Shown piece after piece: positions 8,186 through 16,416 of a stretch of 64,000 bases of DNA. A program made the translations under genes and the position numbers. The notes under the pieces are model-generated. The model was not told the DNA's origin and searched no databases. It was given only the letters and a program-made list of their open reading frames with translations. Numbering within the stretch: position 1 is the first letter of the stretch; every line of letters starts with the position of its first letter. This DNA is from Anaerosacchariphilus hominis (GTDB lineage: Bacteria; Bacillota; Clostridia; Lachnospirales; Lachnospiraceae), in the NCBI RefSeq assembly GCF_014290175.1, contig NZ_JACOOR010000004.1:62001-126000 (forward strand), in the 5' to 3' direction.

Positions 8186-8994
8186 AGAAGAAAAAAGCGC
8201 TCATAATGTTGAGCATTCTTTTTATATTTTTGATTTTAACAGTGGTCGGGAGAAGGTTTGCGCCCCATGATCCCTATCAGTCGAGCCTGATGGATGCAAA
8301 CCGGGCGCCATGCGCAGAATATCCACTCGGAACAGACAATCTGGGACGCTGCGTGCTTTCACGTATTCTGGAGGGCGCCACAGTATCGGTATATTCGGCT
8401 CTCGGCGTAGTGGCCGTGGTATTTTCAGTGGGTACGCTGATCGGAATTGTGGCGGGCTATGGAGGAGGCTGGCTCGATCAGCTTCTGATGAAGATCACGG
8501 TGGTATTTCAGGCTTTCCCCAGCTTTATCCTGGCGGTGGCGATTGCGGGAATGTTGGGACCGGGATTGAAAAACGCGATGCTTTCCCTTGTGGTTATGTA
8601 TTGGACCACTTACGCAAGACTAGCAAGAAGCCTTGTGCTTCAGCTGAAAAATGAAACCTATATTCAGGCGGCGAGGATATGCGGGGCCAAAAAGCGGCAG
8701 ATCTTGTTTCGCCATATTTTGCCGGGTATTCTCTCTCCCATGCTGCTGACGGCGGTTCTGGATATCAGCAATGTGATTTTAAGTATGGCGGGGCTGTCCT
8801 TTCTGGGTCTGGGAGTTCAGGCTCCCATGGCAGAATGGGGACTTATGATTAGCAACGGAAAGGCGTTTTTGCAGACGGCTCCCTGGCTGATTCTGTTTCC
8901 AAGTCTGGCGTTGTTCCTGACGGTGATACTGTTTAACGTAACCGGTGACAGTCTCCGGGACGCGCTGAACGAGAGGGGGGAAACGGATGTTTGA
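8182..8994 (+). CDS. ABC importer permease, NikC/DppC type
   Basis: A 270-residue permease, partner of 7232 in importer 2. The markers are HDPYQSSLMDANRAP, then PLGTDNLGRCVLSRIL, the cytoplasmic EAA-like loop RICGAKKRQILFRHILPG and the ending FNVTGDSLRDAL. Start and stop overlap its neighbours by 4 and 8 bp, so the operon is tightly coupled. Confidence 0.92.
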   Translation: MKKKKALIMLSILFIFLILTVVGRRFAPHDPYQSSLMDANRAPCAEYPLGTDNLGRCVLSRILEGATVSVYSALGVVAVVFSVGTLIGIVAGYGGGWLDQLLMKITVVFQAFPSFILAVAIAGMLGPGLKNAMLSLVVMYWTTYARLARSLVLQLKNETYIQAARICGAKKRQILFRHILPGILSPMLLTAVLDISNVILSMAGLSFLGLGVQAPMAEWGLMISNGKAFLQTAPWLILFPSLALFLTVILFNVTGDSLRDALNERGETDV

Positions 8995-9760
8995 GGTAGA
9001 CGGACTTCAGATCACATACGGAAAAACGGAAGTAGTGCACCGAGTGAGCTTTGGTGTGAAGCCGGGAGAAATCATCGGGATTGTGGGAGAAAGCGGAAGC
9101 GGGAAGAGCACCATGCTGAAGGGAATTCTGGGCATTCTGGATAATCCGGGACAGGTGACCGGCGGACAGATAAGATATGAGGGAACGGATCTTCTTGGCC
9201 TTCCCCGGAACAGGCTGCGCCAGCTTTGCGGAAATGAGCTCGCGATGCTGTCTCAACATCCGGAGCTGTCCCTGGATCCGCTCTGGAAGACGGGGAAAAC
9301 CTATTATGAGACTGTGCGGGCGCACAGAAAGATCACAAAGGGGCAGGCGGAGAGGGAAGCCGTGGAAATCATGAGATTGCTTCGTCTGGAAAATCCGGAA
9401 CGGATTCTGAATTCCTATCCATTCGAATTGTCAGGCGGAATGTGTCAGAGAGTAGCGTTGGCCATCGCCATTGCGAATCGGCCCAGGCTCCTGCTGGCAG
9501 ATGAACCTACCAGCGCGCTGGACGTAACGGTGCAGAAGCAGGTGATAGATACGATGCTGGATCTTCGGAAGCAGTTTGGAACAGCGATTGTAATTGTATC
9601 CCATAATATGGGAGTCATTGCAGCGATGGCGGATAAGGTCGGGGTTATGAAAAAGGGAGAACTGGTGGAATGGGGAAGCCGGGAACAGGTTCTCTATCAT
9701 CCGGAGCACCTTTATACACAGAAGCTAATCAAGGCAATTCCCAGAATGGGCAGGAGGTAG
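8987..9760 (+). CDS. ABC importer ATPase, NikD/DppD type
   Basis: A 257-residue ATPase of importer 2. Walker A is GESGSGKS, the signature is LSGGMCQR, Walker B is LLLADEPTSALD, and the H-loop is IVSHNMGVIA. The C-terminal HPEHLYTQKLI is the oligopeptide-type extension. The stop is 3 bp before the next ATPase. Confidence 0.92.
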   Translation: MFEVDGLQITYGKTEVVHRVSFGVKPGEIIGIVGESGSGKSTMLKGILGILDNPGQVTGGQIRYEGTDLLGLPRNRLRQLCGNELAMLSQHPELSLDPLWKTGKTYYETVRAHRKITKGQAEREAVEIMRLLRLENPERILNSYPFELSGGMCQRVALAIAIANRPRLLLADEPTSALDVTVQKQVIDTMLDLRKQFGTAIVIVSHNMGVIAAMADKVGVMKKGELVEWGSREQVLYHPEHLYTQKLIKAIPRMGRR

Positions 9761-9763
9761 CGT

Positions 9764-10507
9764 ATGCCGGAATATATTCTGACAGCAGAGCATTTGAAAA
9801 AGGTTTTCCGAGGCCGTGAAAAGTATGGAAAAAAGGGAAAAGACATCTGCGCGGTGGAGGATGTGAGCTTCTGCCTGCGAAAGGGAGAAAGCCTGGGGCT
9901 GATAGGCGAGAGCGGAAGCGGTAAAAGTACGGTGGCCTATATGACGGCGGGGCTTCTCAAGCCGACCGAGGGAACAATACATTTTTACGGGAATTATATG
10001 CAGATGGTATTCCAGGATCCGATAAAATCCCTGAATCCACACAGAACGGTGGTGGACAATATCTGCGAGGGCCTGATTTACCGGAAAAACGGGAAATCGA
10101 TGGCTGAAATCCGGAAGCTTGCGCTGGAAGCCATGGATCTGGTTCATCTGGATCGCAGCTACGCAGGGAGAAAGGGAAGAGAGCTGTCCGGAGGGGAATG
10201 TCAGAGAGCCACCATTGCCCGGGCGATTCTGATTAAACCGGAGCTGCTGATCTGTGATGAGGTTACCAGCGCGCTGGACGTTTCCGTACAGGCCCAGATT
10301 ATGGAACTATTGAGTGAACTGAAGCGGCAGATGGGACTTTCCTATCTGTTTATCTCCCATGATATCGCATTGGTCAGTCATTTCTGCGACCGGGTAGCAG
10401 TCATGTACAGGGGAAGAATTGTGGAGGAAGGGGCAACCGGACAGGTGCTGGAGCATCCGCAGCAGGAATATACGAAGCAGCTTCTACAAGCGGTTTTAAC
10501 CTTTTAA
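9764..10507 (+). CDS. ABC importer ATPase, NikE/DppF type
   Basis: A 247-residue ATPase and last gene of importer 2. Walker A is GESGSGKS, the signature is LSGGECQR, Walker B is LLICDEVTSALD, and the H-loop is FISHDIALV. No clear terminator follows; the next 835 bp are a scar with gene remnants. Confidence 0.92.
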   Translation: MPEYILTAEHLKKVFRGREKYGKKGKDICAVEDVSFCLRKGESLGLIGESGSGKSTVAYMTAGLLKPTEGTIHFYGNYMQMVFQDPIKSLNPHRTVVDNICEGLIYRKNGKSMAEIRKLALEAMDLVHLDRSYAGRKGRELSGGECQRATIARAILIKPELLICDEVTSALDVSVQAQIMELLSELKRQMGLSYLFISHDIALVSHFCDRVAVMYRGRIVEEGATGQVLEHPQQEYTKQLLQAVLTF

Positions 10508-10564
10508 AGCCTGTATTACAGAAACAGTTACTTGCAATGCCGAAAAAGTCCAGTAAAATAAAAC

Positions 10565-10966
10565 AAGTTACTAGACAAAGGGTATAGAGTCTCTGTAGTC
10601 TTACTTGACCAATAGGAAATACGGGTAATCAAAACAAGGAGGAGTACATTATGAGAAAGCTGACAAAGAAGCTGGCGGCACTGAACTTGGCATTGTAACG
10701 GTTGCGTCCCTGACCGCCTGCGGAGGAAGCTGAAGGACGGCGTGGCCTGAAGCCTACCGAGGACGCCTTGGCAGAGAAGAATGTGACACTGGATATCAAG
10801 GAGTTCACAGATTATGTACAGCCGAACAACGTGGTTGAGAAGAGCGGAGAGGTAGACGTCAACTACTTCCAGCACCAGCCTTATCTGGACGATTTCATCG
10901 AGCAGAACGGAACCCACGAGGTATCCGTGGTTTCTGCTCAAGGTAACGGTAAACAATCAAAGCTAT
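10565..10966 (+). pseudogene. Decayed metQ copy with decayed promoter
   Basis: The sequence starting with ATG 10651 matches the intact metQ at 23272: the same MRKLTKKLAAL start and the same block DFTDYVQPNNVV (here EFTDYVQPNNVV) and DVNYFQHQPYLDDF. Frameshift after the first 11 codons, and at least two internal deletions (after the lipobox region and before the AEKNVTLDIKEF block), remove most of the protein. The upstream region also matches the intact metQ leader, but the promoter is ruined (TAGACA and TGTAGT instead of TTGACA and TATAAT), while the ACCAATAGGAAATAC block and the AAGGAGGAG ribosome site remain. Confidence 0.85.
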
Positions 10967-11125
10967 AAAGCAGGTAATAAAGTGGGCAAGGTACAGTCAT
11001 ATAATAGATCACGCCAGTCCGTCGTTCGGCCAGGGCAGAGCTGCTCTTTTTGGATACAGGAAAAAGGAGCCGTGTGTAGACCAGACGTGAAAGGGCATCG
11101 TTCAGATCATACTTCAAAGAATGCC

Positions 11126-11188
11126 CTGCAGACCGCAAAGCGTCTGGGGTATCGGTGGGATCCGGAGGATGAGGCTGTTTATCAGTAA
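11126..11188 (+). pseudogene. 3' fragment of the DJ-1-like gene
   Basis: Positions 11126-11187 are identical over 62 bp to 5477-5538, the last 20 codons of the DJ-1-like gene (ending DPEDEAVYQ), followed by TAA instead of TAG. Sequence before 11126 is only loosely similar, so this is a fragment left from a duplication, not a gene. The perfect identity means a recent duplication or gene conversion. Confidence 0.85.
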
Positions 11189-11267
11189 GGCGATTTACAA
11201 AAACGGGTAGCACAGAGAACAGATTCCGGAAAGGAATGGAATCACAGGAAGAAGAGGGATGACTAAG

Positions 11268-11311
11268 AACCCCCTCCGGGGCTTGGTGTGGAAAGGTCTG
11301 TCTTATATAAT
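11268..11311 (+). promoter_or_regulatory. Regulon promoter 3 (FecBCD operon): C/G block + -35 + -10
   Basis: AACCCCCTCCGGGG then CTTGGTG; -35 TTGGTG (11283-11288), 17-bp spacer and consensus -10 TATAAT (11306-11311). The start codon of the binding protein is 31 bp after the -10 box. The 12-nt C/G block has the same distance to CTTG as in the other five copies. Confidence 0.7.
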
Positions 11312-11342
11312 GGAGTTATTGAAAAAGAGAGGGAGGAACACC

Positions 11343-12518
11343 ATGAGAAAAACAGCATTGTTCCTGAGCCTGTGCGTATTTATTTCCGCTATAGCAGGCT
11401 GCGGAGCACAGAAACAGGAAACACCGGAGACAGTCACGGAAGTGGTCGAAGAGACCGTGGAGAGCGGGGATACGAAAACCATCACCGATATGAGAGGAAA
11501 GGAAGTAGAGATTCCACAGGATCCGGAACGGGTAGCGATTCTGGATAAGGGCTTCCTTGTGCAGACCATGAGAGCTTTGGGCGTTACAGACAGAATCTGC
11601 GCCACCGGAGGCCTGATCACCGAAGCAGGCGATCCGGAGGAACGGGACAGCCTCTATCTGTTCCCGGAGATTATGGAACTGCCTATCATCGGATATCCCA
11701 CGGATGCTGTGGATTTTGAGACCCTGGCGGGAGCCAATCCGGATCTGGTGATTTTGCGTAACAGCGAGTATATCAAGGACAGCGAGATCACAGCTGACGC
11801 TATTTCTAAGATCGAAGAGGATCTGGGGTTGCCGCTGGTGGTTATCAACGGCCCGGGTTGCTATGAGGAGCCTTCCCTGGAACAGCAATATGAGGGAATC
11901 AGGGTGCTTGGACAGGTATTTGGAAAAGAGGAGCGGGCTCAGGAGATCACGGCTTATATGCAGGAGCAGGTGGCGATGGTGCAGGAACGGACCGCAGAGA
12001 TTCCGGAAGAGGACAGGCCTTCCGTCATGTACATCGGACTGCGGAATGACGATGGTGTGGGCGTGGTCTGGGGAGATAATTTCGGAGATGCCAAGTTTGC
12101 CGGCGAGTACGCGAATATCCGAAATGTCTATGAGGAACCGTCCCGGTCTACCATGTCCGCAGAACAGATCCTGACCCTGGATCCGGAGGTAATGATTCTG
12201 TGTACCAATTCCGTGCGTCCCAATCCCGACATCCTGAATACAGATCCGGCCTATGAGAATCTGCGGGGCGTCAGTGCTGTGAAAAACGGGCGTGTGACTT
12301 CCATCGGCCTCCTGACCTGGTGGGGAGACTTCCGCCTGGAGTTCCCTACGATTCTTCTGATAGCGGCCAAGTCAGCTTATCCGGAACAATTCCAGGATAT
12401 AGAAGTAGGAAAATGGCTGAATGAGTATCACAGAGAACTGTATCAGGTGACGGAGGAAGAAGCGCAGCGGCTCAAAGAGATCCAGCAGCTGGACTGGATG
12501 GACAGTCGGGGCTTTTAA
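11343..12518 (+). CDS. Metal-chelate (siderophore/cobalamin-type) binding lipoprotein
   Basis: A 391-residue lipoprotein of the FepB/BtuF (periplasmic-binding family 2, TroA-like) class. The signal ends at the lipobox AIAGC; the mature part begins with the family-typical TITDMRGKEVEIPQDPERVA, followed by ICATGGLI and NPDLVILRNS. ATG 11343 follows GGGAGGAACACC; the longer frame from 11259 runs into the promoter. It is the first gene of a four-gene operon with a methyltransferase, FecCD permease and FecE ATPase. Family members carry Fe(III)-siderophores, haem, cobalamin or nickel/cobalt chelates; which one cannot be read from sequence. Confidence 0.88.
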   Translation: MRKTALFLSLCVFISAIAGCGAQKQETPETVTEVVEETVESGDTKTITDMRGKEVEIPQDPERVAILDKGFLVQTMRALGVTDRICATGGLITEAGDPEERDSLYLFPEIMELPIIGYPTDAVDFETLAGANPDLVILRNSEYIKDSEITADAISKIEEDLGLPLVVINGPGCYEEPSLEQQYEGIRVLGQVFGKEERAQEITAYMQEQVAMVQERTAEIPEEDRPSVMYIGLRNDDGVGVVWGDNFGDAKFAGEYANIRNVYEEPSRSTMSAEQILTLDPEVMILCTNSVRPNPDILNTDPAYENLRGVSAVKNGRVTSIGLLTWWGDFRLEFPTILLIAAKSAYPEQFQDIEVGKWLNEYHRELYQVTEEEAQRLKEIQQLDWMDSRGF

Positions 12519-12524
12519 AGGAAC

Positions 12525-13292
12525 ATGGGAAATCAATATGACAGCCGGGAAGCGTCAGAGGCTTATGACCGGTCAGAAAAAATCCGAAAGGACGGGATAG
12601 CCCGTGCAGAGTCCATGAGCCTTGCTCCCGGGACGAAGGTACTGGATATCGGAAGCGGCCCGGGAGTGCTTGCGCTCCCTCTGGCCCGGCTTGGGTGTCG
12701 GGTGACGGCAGTGGAACCTTCCGGAGAAATGCGCAGGCTGCTCCGGCAGCATCTGGAGGAGGAAAACCTGCAGGATGTTAAGATTCTGCCTTATACCTGG
12801 GAGGAGGTTCCGGAAGAGGAGCTGGAGGATTATGACAGAATCGTGGCGTCTTATTCTTTGTATATGGAAGATTTCGGGGCGGCAGTCCGGAAAATGAACC
12901 GGCATTCCAAAGGAAAGGTAGAACTGTACTGGTTCGCGGGAGAGACCTCCTGGGAACGGGATCGGAGGCTGCTGTTCTGTGAGCCTGGAAAAGACAGCGG
13001 GGAAAAAGTGGGAAGAAAGATAGATACCCTTTATCAGATCCTGTACGATATGGGGATTTATGCGGATATCACGATGCTTACGGATACGTCCTTTGACAGG
13101 GAATATGATTCTTTCCGGGCGGCAGTGGAAGATATGCAGAAGAGGTATAAGATAACAGACGCAGAACTTCCCGTACTGGAACGGTATCTGGAAAGCCGCC
13201 TGAAGAAACAGGGCAATCTCTGGTATTACCGGGATTTAACCCATTACGCGAAGCTGTCCTGGAATGTCCCGGAACGGGAGGAAGAAGCATGA
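12525..13292 (+). CDS. Class I SAM-dependent methyltransferase in the FecBCD operon
   Basis: A 255-residue methyltransferase. Motif I is VLDIGSGPGVLALPLA (near residues 39-54), the acidic end of strand 2 is VEPSGEM, and motif IV falls around DRIVASYSLY. No metal-binding or ArsM-type Cys set is seen. It is inserted between the binding protein (6 bp upstream) and the permease (4-bp overlap), so it is translated with an importer. I infer that it methylates the imported chelate or a partner molecule; no substrate can be assigned. It is more distant from the tandem pair at 21605/22384 than those two are from each other. Confidence 0.85.
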   Translation: MGNQYDSREASEAYDRSEKIRKDGIARAESMSLAPGTKVLDIGSGPGVLALPLARLGCRVTAVEPSGEMRRLLRQHLEEENLQDVKILPYTWEEVPEEELEDYDRIVASYSLYMEDFGAAVRKMNRHSKGKVELYWFAGETSWERDRRLLFCEPGKDSGEKVGRKIDTLYQILYDMGIYADITMLTDTSFDREYDSFRAAVEDMQKRYKITDAELPVLERYLESRLKKQGNLWYYRDLTHYAKLSWNVPEREEEA

Positions 13293-14293
13293 GACGAAAA
13301 AGGATCTGTCTACTGGCCGGCATGATGGTGTTTTTACTCATGATGATTCTGTCGGTTCACTTCGGAAACTATCCGGTCCGGGTACAGGAGATAGGACAGG
13401 TAATAGGGGCGCATCTGAGGGGAATGGTTTATCCGGATTCCAATGTGGATACCATTGTCTGGAAGATCCGGCTTCCCAGAGTACTGACGGCAGCGATGAC
13501 GGGGGTTCTGCTCAGTGTGTCGGGAGCCGTGTTTCAGGGAATCTTCCGCAATCCTCTGGTGGAACCCTATGTGCTGGGCGTATCCTCCGGGGCTGCCTTT
13601 GGTGCCGCGGCCTGCATCGTATTTTCCTGGACCTTTATTTCCAAAGGGGCGGCGGCTTTCCTGTTTGCCATGCTGGCCATGGCACTGGCCTATGGCTTTG
13701 CATTTGAAAAAGAGGAGATACCGGTAGTACGGCTGATTCTGTCCGGCATGATTATATCCTCCGTGTTTACGGCGCTTCTGAACTTTCTGAAGGTGGCGGC
13801 TTCTGACAGCAAACTGCGGGAGATTACCTTCTGGACCATGGGCGGTTTTTATACCTCAGAGTGGAAGGGAGCCCTGCGCTTGACCGTGATCGCGGTTCTG
13901 GGCCTGATCCTTACGTGCGGCTATGGCTGGAAGCTGAATGTGCTGGCCATGGGGGAACAGGAGTGCCGGACTCTGGGAATTCATGCGGGGAGGCTGAAAC
14001 TGCTTCTGATTGCTTCCGCCACGTTTCTGACGGCGTCCTGTGTGGCAGAAGCCGGAATTATTTCCTGGGTGGGCCTGATGATTCCCCATGGAGCCCGGAT
14101 GCTGATTGGACCGGATCACCGGTATATGATTCCTTTTTCCGCTTTGCTGGGAGGAACCTTTCTGGTACTCTGCGATACGCTGGCCCGCACTCTGATGATG
14201 GGGGAGCTTCCGGTGAGTATTGTGACCTCTATTCTGGGAGCGCCCTATCTGATTTATCTGCTCAGGCAGAACAGGAAGGTATATTTTGAATGA
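13289..14293 (+). CDS. FecCD-family ABC permease
   Basis: A 334-residue permease of the FecCD/BtuC family, normally acting as a homodimer with about ten membrane segments. Markers are IRLPRVLTAAMTGVLLSVSGAVFQGIFRNPLVEPYVLGVSSGAAFGA, here cited only as its ends IRLPRVLTAA and VLGVSSGAAFG, and the later GLMIPHGARMLIGPDHR and GELPVSIVTSILGAP. Overlaps the methyltransferase and the ATPase by 4 bp each. Substrate class: iron-siderophore, haem, cobalamin or metal chelate. Confidence 0.92.
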   Translation: MRRKRICLLAGMMVFLLMMILSVHFGNYPVRVQEIGQVIGAHLRGMVYPDSNVDTIVWKIRLPRVLTAAMTGVLLSVSGAVFQGIFRNPLVEPYVLGVSSGAAFGAAACIVFSWTFISKGAAAFLFAMLAMALAYGFAFEKEEIPVVRLILSGMIISSVFTALLNFLKVAASDSKLREITFWTMGGFYTSEWKGALRLTVIAVLGLILTCGYGWKLNVLAMGEQECRTLGIHAGRLKLLLIASATFLTASCVAEAGIISWVGLMIPHGARMLIGPDHRYMIPFSALLGGTFLVLCDTLARTLMMGELPVSIVTSILGAPYLIYLLRQNRKVYFE

Positions 14294-15075
14294 AAGCAGA
14301 AGATAGAAAAGTGGAATTCTGCATACAGGATGTGGAATTTTCCTATGAGAAAAAGAAAATATTGAAGGGGATCCGGGCGGACTTCCGGGGAGCCGGAGTC
14401 TACGGAATCTTCGGGCCAAACGGTTCCGGAAAGAGCACGCTGTTAAAGTGCTGTTCCGGTATTCTGAAACCGGAAAGGGGCAGCATCCTGGTACAGAACC
14501 GGGCGGTGAACAGAATGAGCTGTCAGGAACGAAGCCGTCTGCTCGCCTGCGTTCCCCAGGAACACAGACTGTCTTTTCCGTTTACGGTGGAGGAAGTGGT
14601 TCTGATGGGGCGGACACCTTATCTGGGTGGAATCCGGGGGCCGAAAGGGGAAGACCGGGAAATGGCCTGGAGAGCCATGGAAGAAATCGGGATCACCGAG
14701 CTGTCTGACAGACCTTATACCCAGTTGTCCGGAGGGCAGAGGCAGCTGGTTCTGATGGCCCGGGCCCTGGCCCAGGATACGCCGGTGCTGATTCTGGACG
14801 AGCCCACCTCGGCCCTGGATTTCAAAAATCAGATGAAGGTCTTTGAGATTCTGCGGACATTGGCAGCAAAGGGAAAGCTGATTCTGGCCTGTACCCACGA
14901 TCCCAATCATGTGAAATGGTTCTGCGATCAGGTACTGATCCTGAAGGAGGGAGAAGTCATGGCCCGGGGAGCAGTGAGCGATACGCTGACCCAGCATTGT
15001 CTGGAAAGTCTGTACGGACAGATCTGTCAGCTGCAGAATGATGTGATTATTCCCAAAAGGAATGCGTGTGCATAG
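14290..15075 (+). CDS. FecE-type ABC ATPase
   Basis: A 261-residue ATPase for the FecCD permease. Walker A is GPNGSGKS, the Q-loop region is CVPQEHRLSFPFTVEEVVLMGRTPYL, cited here as VPQEHRLSF and VVLMGRTPYL, the signature is LSGGQRQL and Walker B is VLILDEPTSALD. The VxxGRxPHx-type block after the Q-loop is typical of siderophore/cobalamin ATPases. Last gene of the operon; the following 356 bp hold a promoter, a hairpin and a repeat. Confidence 0.92.
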   Translation: MKAEDRKVEFCIQDVEFSYEKKKILKGIRADFRGAGVYGIFGPNGSGKSTLLKCCSGILKPERGSILVQNRAVNRMSCQERSRLLACVPQEHRLSFPFTVEEVVLMGRTPYLGGIRGPKGEDREMAWRAMEEIGITELSDRPYTQLSGGQRQLVLMARALAQDTPVLILDEPTSALDFKNQMKVFEILRTLAAKGKLILACTHDPNHVKWFCDQVLILKEGEVMARGAVSDTLTQHCLESLYGQICQLQNDVIIPKRNACA

Positions 15076-15105
15076 AAAAAAGGAGATAGCTGAAAGGGCG
15101 GAAAG

Positions 15106-15149
15106 AACCCCCGCCGGGGCTTGCAGGAAGCCGGAAGATTTGTTAAGCT
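15106..15149 (+). promoter_or_regulatory. Regulon promoter 4 (towards lysR): C/G block + -35 + -10
   Basis: AACCCCCGCCGGGG then CTTGCAGG; -35 TTGCAG (15121-15126), 17-bp spacer and a weak -10 TAAGCT (15144-15149). The downstream sequence CATCCCGATTATAAA is nearly the same as after promoter 2 (CATCCCAATTATAAA), so both leaders derive from one ancestor. The lysR start is about 280 bp away, with a hairpin and a repeat in between. Confidence 0.6.
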
Positions 15150-15189
15150 TGAATCATCCCGATTATAAACATTCTATTCAAAAAAACAC

Positions 15190-15224
15190 AAAGAGAATCG
15201 TGTTCGGAAAGCACGGTTCTTTTT
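15190..15224 (+). terminator. Hairpin after promoter 4 (attenuator-like)
   Basis: AAAGAGAATCGTGT pairs with CACGGTTCTTTTT, ending in a U-run. The arms are related to the leader hairpin at 4880-4924 (shared AGAATCGTGT), so it is probably the equivalent leader element. It may also end transcripts of the preceding FecBCD operon. Confidence 0.5.
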
Positions 15225-15225
15225 G

Positions 15226-15376
15226 GCTCTATAGGAAACACCGTGTTACGTTAAAGCGTGAAAGGTATGATTCCTATAGAGCAAAAAGCCCCTCCGGGGG
15301 ATCGCACTGCGGCGGAATGGAATGATGTCGCTAAAGCGACCCGCCGCAGGCGGAGAATCCTGCAGAGCAGGATTCT
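15226..15376 (+). repeat. Multi-hairpin intergenic repeat, diverged copy
   Basis: Same hairpin order as the copies at 36301-36438 and 54215-54351, but with different stem sequences: outer stem GCTCTATAGGAA/TTCCTATAGAGC with a longer loop, AGCCCC/GGGG, TGCGGCG/CGCCGCA enclosing GTCGC-TAAA-GCGAC, and a final AGAATCCTGC-AGA-GCAGGATTCT. Stems change together on both sides while CGCACT and GAGAAT stay, which indicates conserved RNA or DNA structure. Confidence 0.65.
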
Positions 15377-15431
15377 ATTTTACTGAACTGATAGGGGACA
15401 GATCAGATAGAACAGGAAAGGAAATCAAACC

Positions 15432-16331
15432 ATGGAAATCCGACAGCTCCGCTGCTTCGTAACCTGCGTGGAGGCAGGCTCCTTTACAGCAGCGGCAGAA
15501 CTTTTATACACCACCCAGTCCTCGGTCAGCAAGACCATTCACGCCATGGAGCATGAGCTTCAGACAGAACTTTTTGAACGGACAGGAAGGGGAATCCGGT
15601 TGACAGCCCGGGGACAGGAGCTTTATAACTATGCGGTCAACGTGCTGGATACCATGGAACAGATCGAGCAGCTGGCCGGAAAAAGTCCGGTGCGCAGTCT
15701 GAAGGTATCGGTGAATCCGTCCTCCTGGATGGAAGCGGCATTTACGGAGTTTTATGAGCGTGCTTTTCAGAAAGACGATTATTATGAATACTTCGAGGGA
15801 AATGTCCGGGACGTCATCGAGCGGGTACAGAAAGGACAGGACGATCTGGGCTTCATTTATCTGTTGAAGGAACAGAGCGCCTCTGCCCGGTTCCTGATGC
15901 GGAAGTACCAGCTGCAGTTTGAGCCCCTGAAACGGATTCAGTTGATGCTTTACGGAGGAAATAAGGTAGGGCAATTTCCGCCGGCGGACGGAGAACTCCG
16001 CCTGGTTCAGGGAAGCCAGACAGAGGTGCGTCCGGAGGATGTGCTGCGTCTGGGAGCCATAGAGGGTATTTCCCTGGAATCGCCGCAGACGTCTGTGACC
16101 ACGAACAGCGGATCGCTGCTCCGCCATCTGCTGGAGCATTCTGATCTCTGGAATCTGAGCAGTGAAAGCCTGGATGGAACCTACAGCGGTACAGAGGGAA
16201 TCCTGCTGGAGGGAAAAGAAAATGAGGTACTGTTCGGCTGTGTCAGTAGAAACGAGGAACAGCTGGGCGAACTGGAGAAAGAATTTATCGCATATGTAAA
16301 GAAAAAACTGGAAAATTCCAAAAAGGAATGA
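15432..16331 (+). CDS. LysR-family transcriptional regulator
   Basis: A 299-residue LysR regulator. The N-terminal winged helix-turn-helix (residues 1-60) reads MEIRQLRCFVTCVEAGSF, then AAELLYTTQSSVSKTIHAME, with the usual ELFERTGRGIRLTARG. The rest is an effector-binding domain of the usual size. It stands alone between the FecBCD operon and importer 3, and its upstream region carries the island-type promoter, so it is the best local candidate for the regulon regulator. The C/G block is not an obvious T-N11-A LysR box, so this link is only inference. Confidence 0.9.
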   Translation: MEIRQLRCFVTCVEAGSFTAAAELLYTTQSSVSKTIHAMEHELQTELFERTGRGIRLTARGQELYNYAVNVLDTMEQIEQLAGKSPVRSLKVSVNPSSWMEAAFTEFYERAFQKDDYYEYFEGNVRDVIERVQKGQDDLGFIYLLKEQSASARFLMRKYQLQFEPLKRIQLMLYGGNKVGQFPPADGELRLVQGSQTEVRPEDVLRLGAIEGISLESPQTSVTTNSGSLLRHLLEHSDLWNLSSESLDGTYSGTEGILLEGKENEVLFGCVSRNEEQLGELEKEFIAYVKKKLENSKKE

Positions 16332-16359
16332 AAATACAGGAAAAACAGGAATACAGAAC

Positions 16360-16403
16360 AACCCCGCCGGGGGCTTGTGAAAAAACCACTCCTGCCTTAC
16401 AAT
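16360..16403 (+). promoter_or_regulatory. Regulon promoter 5 (importer 3): C/G block + -35 + -10
   Basis: AACCCCGCCGGGGG then CTTGTGA; -35 TTGTGA (16375-16380), 17-bp spacer, -10 TACAAT (16398-16403). The transcript would begin near 16410, directly before a strong hairpin. Confidence 0.7.
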
Positions 16404-16416
16404 TTTATCAGAGAAT

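Noticed and set aside
11259..11342. Longer start of the FecB-type lipoprotein at 11259
   Set aside because: It lies inside the promoter; the lipoprotein signal starts at 11343 with a strong ribosome site.
15283..15302. A seventh copy of the C/G-block site on the - strand (ATCCCCCGGAGGGGCTTTTT)
   Set aside because: It has the 12-nt spacing, but no good -10 box follows and no - strand gene is there. The same bases form the second hairpin of the multi-hairpin repeat, which explains them.
15062..15325. 87-codon open frame after the FecE-type ATPase
   Set aside because: It covers promoter 4, a hairpin and the start of the repeat, lacks a ribosome site and resembles nothing.
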